The notes under the pieces were generated by a model. The model saw only the letters and a program-made list of their open reading frames with translations. It had not been told where the DNA came from and ran no database searches. A stretch of 64,000 nucleotides of DNA from Pollenia angustigena (lineage: Eukaryota; Arthropoda; Insecta; Diptera; Polleniidae). Position numbers and translations under genes: made by a program. Positions 57,576-64,000 of the stretch are shown in pieces. The DNA is taken from positions 149,232,511 through 149,296,510 of the forward strand of contig OV884059.1 of NCBI GenBank assembly GCA_930367215.1, in the 5' to 3' direction. Numbering within the stretch: position 1 is the stretch's first letter; every line of letters starts with the position of its first letter.

Positions 57576-59855
57576 AAAATGCAAAAAAGTTTATAACATT
57601 TACGCTATTTTTGGCAATTATTAGCAGTTTTAAACAATTAGATAAAAGTAAGTGAATTACATATCGTCACATTAAAGACCAAACAACCTATCAGCAAATT
57701 TTTCAAAATTGAGTTTTTTATTTAATATTATTCCCTATATCATAAAGCATATGTATGCAAAATTTTAAACTTCTAATATTAGAAATAAAAGAAATAAAAC
57801 TATTACCAAATTACCAAATACCCTATCAGCAAGTGTACAATTTTCTGCAACCAAATAACCTATCAGCACTCACGCTAAAGAAATCAGAGTAATCATTTAT
57901 TTAAATTTTTTTTTTTTTTGAAACACAGTTACTTTTGATTTGTTGTTCTTTGTGTTTTATTACATTTTATTTATTATTAGCAGGGCAAGGGACTTCATGC
58001 AAATGCATGTTTGTTGTCGGTACTCTGAGACCCACCTAAAGTTAATATCTTTGCGAATCACAATATTTCCAGTAAAATGGCATCAATTTGTTAGTGCATA
58101 TTTTTGCATATTTTGCTTTAAATGCATGTTTTTGCATATTTTGATATAAATGCATATTTTTCGTCATATTTTGTTATAAATTCACATTTTTCGTCATATT
58201 TTGTAATATTTATAAAAAAAAATTTATCTTTTCTTAGTTTTTTGCTTAGAAATATCTTTCTGTTCAAGGCGAATTCATTATAAGGTGTAGTCAGTGAATC
58301 TGCTGGTTATAGTTGTTTCAGCCCTGAAGCTGTCAAACAGTCAAAATAGTATGCGAAAATCTGCTAACTTCGACATTTCCAAGGAGCAAAAACAACATGT
58401 TGGTGTTTAGTACTGAATTAGCTACATTTTGTTATAAATTCACCTTGTTTCTTTTACTTTTAAAAAGTAGCACATACAAAAATTATACAATTTGTATAAT
58501 TGTGCACATACTTGTAGAAGTAACAATAAAACAGTTTTTGGCATTTCATTTTGTTCGCGGTTTTTTTTACTGGAAGAAACAGCAAATAAAATTAATGTTC
58601 GGCGAAGAAAAAATAGAACTCAACATAATATTTTTGATTTACGGTGTAAGAAGTATGACCTAAATCCAAAAAGTATTAATAAAATAAATTGTTTTTAAGG
58701 AAAAAAATGCCAAAAAAAAAATATCAAAAAATAATCTTTAAAATAAGTGTGTTTATGAGTCTTCAAAATAGAGGGGAAAGTACTTTTTTGCAAAGTTTAC
58801 AAAAAGGTGTTACATTAAAAAATTTCAAGTAAATCAGCACCTTCAAAGCCAGAAACACAAAGATTTATAATTTATGAAAACGTTTCGCAAACTTTAATTT
58901 CAAGAAAATCAACTTTTGGGGATAAGACTAGCAAATTTAGTTTTGAATTGTATAATGCTCTGGTTTCTGCAGATATACCTCTATATAAGCTAATCAACCA
59001 AAATTATAGAATTTTTTTAAACAAATATAACAATGAAACCATTCCTACGGAAACAACCCTTATAAAAACTTATATCGCCAAGTTGTACACTATACAACTA
59101 TGTGGCATTGTTGAAAGAATTAAGTGACATAATTTGTGGCTGTCTATTGACGAAGCAATGGACACTGAAGGACGTTTCGTTGTCTACGTAATTAGGATCT
59201 TGAATGCAGAAGAATATCTTTAATGCAGAAGAAGATCTTGAATGCAGAAGAAGAACAGAGTACACAAATTTTTGTTAAATATTGTAAAGTTGGAAAAGAT
59301 GGATCATGCTTCAATAGCTCGAACTTTCAAGGATTCAATTTCTCTTTTAGAATCCTTTAATAAAAATAAAATTTTGCTCTACTTGACCTTTTTTTTAAGA
59401 TATCTTACTCAAAAATGTTACATGTCACATGCTAAGCTCATGCCATGCATGAAAGTTTTTAAAGTCACGTTTGCTTTTCAACCTTGTATAACAAGATGGG
59501 GTACCTGGTTGCAGGCAGTTGAGTATTATGCCAAAAATTTTGAAGAATTTAAAGATGTGGTAAATAATTTTAACGAAAATAATGCAGTCGCGATAAAAAA
59601 GTAAACAATATTTTAAATGTACCTAAGAAAAACCCTCAATTAGAATTTATACACTCAAACAATGGGATTCTAGTCGATACAATAACCGAATTTCAGGGGT
59701 TTAAATCATTGAACACCTCGGTTAAACTCGTTGATGACGCTGTCATTAAAATAAGAAAAGTAGAAGGTCAAATCGGCAAAAAAAAATAAAAGCCAAAATT
59801 TATGCAGTTTTAAAAAAGAATCCCGGATTTAAAAGAGTTAAAGAAATTGGTTATA

Positions 59856-61177
59856 CAGTATTCCACGGATAATTACCTCGACAAAAATGCCAATATTTTT
59901 GGGTAATTATGCGGGGTAAGCATTTAAACGAATACGCTTAACTACCTCGTTGAGGTAATAATAAGAATACGTTTAACTACCTCATTGAGTTAATTAAGCG
60001 AATTCGTTTAAATACCTCAGTAAGGTAATTAGTCGTATTTATTTACGAGATAACTTAACTTTGATGTATGAAAAAATTTAAGAAAGGAATTTTTACATGT
60101 ACCAGCTTAATCTTAAGAGATAGCAATAAAAAACAATGGGATTTGTTGTCTTAAATTTTATATGTAGTGCTTTTTGAGATGTCCTGTCATTATCCTACTA
60201 CTACTCATGGAAGCCGTAAATATGCAATTGCATGGTTTTTCTTGTGCGACCAATGAATGCAGAAACAATATATTTATGCGTTTAGAGCTTTTAATGAATT
60301 TTGGTATCGATTTGTTTGTAAATAATTTCCATATTTTAGCCATTGCTGCATTTTTATTGCACACATATTTTAAGTTTTTAAAACATATTTTAAAACATGT
60401 TAAGCAAATAAAAAAATTGCTTAAAAATCTGGTTAACAGATGAATTTTCTGTTGCTTTAATTTCGCCACCTACATTATATTTTCACTGTACAATTTTAAG
60501 CCAAACCTAGACCCATCGTTTAGTAAACGATCGAATCAGAAACACTTTTTTAAGTAATATTTTCATGTCCGTCCATGCAAACCTTGTGCGAAAAGTAAAT
60601 GTAGAAGTTTTTAGATAATTTGATTAAATTGGGTAAATACGTTTAATTGTCATAAGAACGAAACCTATGTAAATTGTAAGAATCGGTCTATAATATCACA
60701 AAGTCCCCATGCATACTTCAAACTTTAATCTCTTTAAGACAAAATATCTCATACATTTGGTGTATATAGATAATATATAACTCTTATATGAATCTTGATC
60801 TCATAACATAACTTTTAATGCTAATATTAATTTGTAGAATATTTTGCTTTTAATCAAGCCATATTTTGTTTTTTAGGCATATTTTTTAAAATAAATTTTA
60901 GTGCATATTTTCAAATTATTAACATGTAAAACTTGGTTGCATAACTTGCTGTGTTTTTGTCAAATAGTACTGAGGCAATTAAACGAATGAAATTTAGGTA
61001 TAATTTTGTTTTGGGAGTTACATTTTTAAGGCAATTATCCGAATCGAGTAATTATGCGTATGGCAATTAAACGTGGATTTTTGTTTAAAAAATGGAAGAA
61101 AAAAACGGGGATTTAAAACTCGAGGTAAATAAGCGTGAAAGGCATTTAAGCGTGGGGTAATTAACCGGGTTATACTG
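59856..61177. mobile_element. Pogo/Tigger-like element nested in the hAT
   Basis: CAGTATTCCACGGATAATTA at the left and, inverted, CAGTATAACCCGGTTAATTA at the right; TA flanks both sides (59854-59855, 61178-61179). TTAAACGAATACGCTTAACT-type words repeat just inside the ends. The insertion splits the hAT transposase. No intact transposase frame is visible. Confidence 0.8.
60492..60830 (+). repeat. Diverged Helentron-like fragment
   Basis: CGATCGAATCAGAAACAC, TGTCCGTCCATGCAAACCTT and CTCTTATATGAATCTTGAT correspond to the longer subtype of the Helentron-like repeat at 34586. Neither end is clear. Confidence 0.55.
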
Positions 61178-61616
61178 TATTTTTAATTTACCTTCCAGTA
61201 AAGAATGAATATTCTACAAAGGAGTTGACCACTTTGAAATATCCACCTATCAACGGATGTAGTTGATGTCGAACGAACATTTTCAAAGCTTAAAACTGTT
61301 TTAAGACGAAATATAATGAGTTTTACATTTGATAACTTAAAAAAAAATTATTTATTTATATATGTAAATATATATTTATCTACTACTACTTTTTAAACTA
61401 TGTTTTAAGATTTTAAAACTGAATGAAATGTATTTATGTTTTTTTTTTTTTTTTTTTGTTAAATATGGTTAAATAAATATATTTTTAATGCATATTTTTT
61501 ACTTTTATTTTTGCATATTTTACGATTTTTAGTGCATGTTTTATGCGCATATTTTGCGATTTTAAGTGCATGAACTTCCTTGCCCTGATTATTAGAAGTG
61601 AAAAGAACATAAAAAA

Positions 61617-63190
61617 GTGTTAAAACGCAATAAAATGTATTCCATAAATGAAAATAATCTTGAGGCAGATATGCAAGTTCCTAAAAAAGTCAACAAAAAA
61701 GAAGAAAGAAAGAAAAATCGTATGAACGGTGAAGAATATGAAGGTTTTTCAAAAGGCAAAATCGTTTGCAGGAAGCCAAGAGAAATGAAACCTGGGTGCA
61801 CATCAAAATGTTGTGAAAAGGCTTCAAATCGACATTGTTCTATTTTTTCTGAAAAATTACGTGAAGAAATATTTCAACGTTTTTGGCAGATGTCATGGGA
61901 CCAGAAAAAACTTTACGTAACCAGTACTGTTGACGTTTTCGCCAAAAAGAGGACTTATGTGGAAAATTCTCGACGCTCAAATTCAAAAGCGTTTTTTTTT
62001 ATACAACAAAACAAAGCGCTATCAAGTGTGCCGTAAAATGTTTTTGTCAACCCTCGGAGTTTCGGAAACTATGGTAAGAGGTTGGATTAATTCCTGTGAA
62101 CTTCATAATGCTCAACTGGGACCTGATAATAAGAAAATCTTGCAAGCTGAAAAACAAAGAAATACAAAAAAGGGCCAGGAGTATGAGGTTCGTTTAAATT
62201 ATTTAAATAAATGGTTGGAAGGCATCCCAAAATTAGAATCGCATTACCGACGTCAGTACACGAAAAAAATATATTTCCAAACAGATTTTAAATCTTATGC
62301 ATCTGTGTATGAAGTTTACTCCCAAGATTGTGATTTGCAAAAAGAAAATGGTATTTCACCTGTATCGTTTCCTAATTTCATGGATGTCTTGAAGAAAAAA
62401 AATTACTCAATTTTTAAGCCTAGAAACGATATGTGTGACACCTGTGTATCGTTTGAGTCAAAAAATATATTGCAAAAAGAATACGACTTTCACAGAATGC
62501 AAATAGAGGACATGAGAGAGGAAAAAAAACATGATATTGAAAATGCTAAGGAGGGTTTACTATCGCTATTATGCATGGATATGCAAGCCGTAAAACTAAT
62601 ACCGCAGTTAAAGGCAAATGCATCGTACTACAAAATGAAACTTCAGGTCCACAACTTTACAATTTATAATGTTATAACTCATAAGTCTGAAAACTACGTA
62701 TGGGATGAAACAGAAGGAAATCTAATTGCCTCTACCTTCGCCACAATTATAGTAAATCATTTAAAAAAAGAAATGCTCAATACGCCAAATGTACACCATT
62801 TTGTAATATATTCTGATGGGTGCTTCTATCAAAACAGAAATGTTGTATTGTCCAATGCCTTACTTTCGTTTTGTGTAGAACATAATGTTACCATTGAGCA
62901 TAAATACTTAGTCGTGGGACATACCCAAATGGAATGCGATTCCACCCACTCATTAATACAAAGAAAAATCAATAATAAAAATATTAATTTGCCACTTACT
63001 GTTCATCACTTATACCATAATTATTTCCAGGATTATGAAAATCTTCCAATGCAATACACTTCTATCCGTCCTGGTAATTTCTTTTATTTTATTGCCATTT
63101 AACTTCATTCTACCTAAATAAAATAATTTTTTAGGAAAAAGGATTGGGGACCAGTGTAATTTAAGCAAACATTTAGCACTTTTTGTTTAA
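61617..63190 (+). pseudogene. DUF7869-like RNase-H-fold transposase, one frameshift, one intron
   Basis: The N-terminal frame (ATG 61617 or 61635) has a Cys-rich KPGCTSKCCEK segment and YVTSTVDVF. At the T run near 61990 the frame shifts by one; the second frame (61930-63102) carries the body. Counting from its first codon it has CDTC (169-172), the first acidic site MDMQ (D217), YVWDETEG (256-263), the second SDGCFYQNRN (D296) and GHTQMECDS (H331, D337), matching insect and cnidarian proteins with a DUF7869-type core. A likely 61-bp GT-AG intron (63074-63134) turns TSIRPG into IRPGKRIGD, the family's usual continuation, ending at 63190. Apart from the single frameshift (or an unrecognised intron there) it looks intact. 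The hAT insertion ends 29 bp upstream of the first ATG. Confidence 0.8.
63074..63134 (+). other. Predicted 61-bp intron in the DUF7869-like transposase gene
   Basis: The donor CTG|GTAATT and acceptor TTTTTTAG|G enclose AT-rich sequence. Splicing joins ..RPG to KRIGD in frame, whereas reading through gives NFFYFIAI and a stop. Confidence 0.65.
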
Positions 63191-63521
63191 ACAAGTAAGA
63201 TAAACTATAAGTATTATTATTTAATGTAAATAATAATCATGTGTTCAAAGGAATGCCTAATTATTCATACTAATTAGTATTGCTGATAGGTTGTTTGGTT
63301 TCAGGTTTTTACAATTCCAAATAACCTAAGCGCCATATCATAAGCTGTGTTTAGAAAAACAAAGCTTTCTCAACCGATATATACTTCTGGTTTCATTTTA
63401 ATCATAATATATAATTTTCGGTTCAATATTGCAAATAGTTCCAATTTTATAACGTTTTTTCTCTCTCCTGTAAACTTTTGAAAACTGCTGATAGGTTGTT
63501 TGGTCTTTAAGGTGACGATAT

Positions 63522-64000
63522 ATTGCTTGGGATCTATCGAGACAAAATAAACAAGTATGCCTGTATTTATAAAAAAAATTTAAATTTAAAGGTTTAAGAA
63601 CAAATTTGCTATGAAAATTGTCCTTAATAAACGTTTGTTAAGTTTAATAATCGTTTGTGAATATGGGGGGTAGTTTTAAACCAGAAAAACAAAAAAACTT
63701 AATAAGAAAAAGTATAAAATCTGTAAATTTAAATATTGATAAATGTTTTTGTAGCGGAAATGAGCCGCTGAGAGAGATGTTTGAAAACCGCAAGTTTTCC
63801 CGCTTACCGCTAAAACGTATTTTCCCCTCGATTGACATTTCAAAAACACTAGATTTAGCGGAAATCTCTAAATTGGCAACAGTGATTCTTTGTTTCAACT
63901 TTGTTTTACATCTAATAAATACATATACATAAATATGTATGTATATAACGTAGTAAACACAGACATATATTTATATGTACATATACATACATATATGTAT
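63522..64000. other. AT-rich flank with TATGTA microsatellite
   Basis: Sequence outside the 5.85-kb transposon. Overlapping frames on both strands at 63644-63932 are not recognised. A TACATA microsatellite runs to the window end. Confidence 0.5.

Larger units (their letters stand above)
58700..61360 (+). pseudogene. Broken hAT transposase (CGGBP1-related type)
   Basis: From about 58830 a frame reads FELYNALVSADIPLYKLINQ and NETIPTETTL, then WLSIDEAMDTEGRFVV (catalytic Asp region), typical of insect hAT proteins related to CGGBP1. A stop (ERIK*HN) and frameshifts follow. SKMLHVTC*AHAMHES near 59408, RTFKDSISLLE and CITRWGTWLQAVEYYA (59485-59535) mark the middle. After the inserted element, KYPPINGC and, shifted, VVDVERTFSKLKTVLRRN (about 61258-61315) give the C-terminal dimerisation domain. 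It is non-functional. Confidence 0.85.
57981..61587 (+). mobile_element. hAT transposon with 8-bp target duplication
   Basis: CAGGGCAAGGGACTTCATGC at the left and, inverted, CAGGGCAAGGAAGTTCATGC at the right; ATTATTAG duplicated at 57973-57980 and 61588-61595. TGCATATTTT words are dense inside both ends (58095-58200; 61480-61570). It encodes a broken CGGBP1-related hAT transposase and is interrupted by a pogo/Tigger-like element (59856-61177). Confidence 0.9.
57665..63517 (+). mobile_element. 5.85-kb DNA transposon with DUF7869-like transposase
   Basis: The left end CGTCACATTAAAGACCAAAC and, inverted, the right end CGTCACCTTAAAGACCAAAC bound the element. The palindromic ATAT at 57661-57664 and 63518-63521 may be a 4-bp duplication. 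A 19-bp motif ACCAAA(C/T)A(A/C)CCTATCAGCA occurs at 57678, 57813 and 57850 on the plus strand and at 63281 and 63486 on the minus strand, consistent with transposase-binding sites. The gene lies at 61617-63190. A hAT (57981-61587) inserted between the left end and the gene. A 4-bp target and this transposase type suggest Sola-like elements, but that is inferred. Confidence 0.8.

Noticed and set aside
60158..60469. Overlapping frames on both strands inside the pogo/Tigger-like element
   Set aside because: No transposase motif is recognisable on either strand, and mutual overlap suggests chance.
63644..63932. Overlapping 84- and 91-codon frames on opposite strands
   Set aside because: Neither has recognisable motifs, they overlap each other, and one runs into a microsatellite.

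Overview
The window looks like intergenic or intronic euchromatin from a higher (calyptrate) fly, probably a blowfly or housefly relative. The evidence is strong AT richness, many TACATA/TATGTA microsatellites, repeated copies of a fly-specific Helentron-like element (starting TATACCCACACCAC and ending in a GGTCGG...CCGAC hairpin), and host-like fragments with GT-AG introns. I found no complete, convincing host protein-coding gene and no standard tRNA or rRNA gene. Almost all interpretable sequence is transposable-element (TE) material, often nested.

Layout. 1-10 kb: a MITE cut by the window edge, a Helentron-like copy (884-4411) split by a TA-flanked MITE and by a hAT with a perfect 8-bp target duplication, a dead mariner, small MITEs, and a Tigger-type element (9260-9986). 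11-16 kb: a large inverted-repeat element (12040-16022) holding a hAT (12870-14684), which holds a MITE, which holds a tRNA-derived SINE; its right arm carries a TA-flanked element (14980-15679). 16-31 kb: LINE fragments, two Helentron-like copies, several MITEs, and one exon-like reading frame (24879-25076). 31-36 kb: a jockey-type LINE split by a MITE, and a HINT3-like pseudogene inside a Helentron-like copy. 38-57 kb: MITEs, a deleted mariner, a tRNA-like SINE head, a relative of the 15-kb element at 46505-48159, and another LINE split by a MITE. 57.6-63.5 kb: a 5.9-kb transposon encoding a DUF7869-like RNase-H-fold transposase, interrupted by a 3.6-kb hAT that is itself interrupted by a pogo/Tigger-like element.

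Nothing here forms a host pathway. The most informative signals are: (i) two related TA-flanked elements in which three homologous internal motif positions have all changed together; (ii) the 5.9-kb transposon with 19-bp subterminal repeats and a nearly intact, intron-containing transposase gene; (iii) two LINE reading frames that close exactly when one MITE family and one 3-bp target copy are removed; (iv) the HINT3 fragment within a Helentron-like repeat. All boundaries were read by eye; family names rest on recognised protein motifs, terminal repeats and target duplications, not on database searches.
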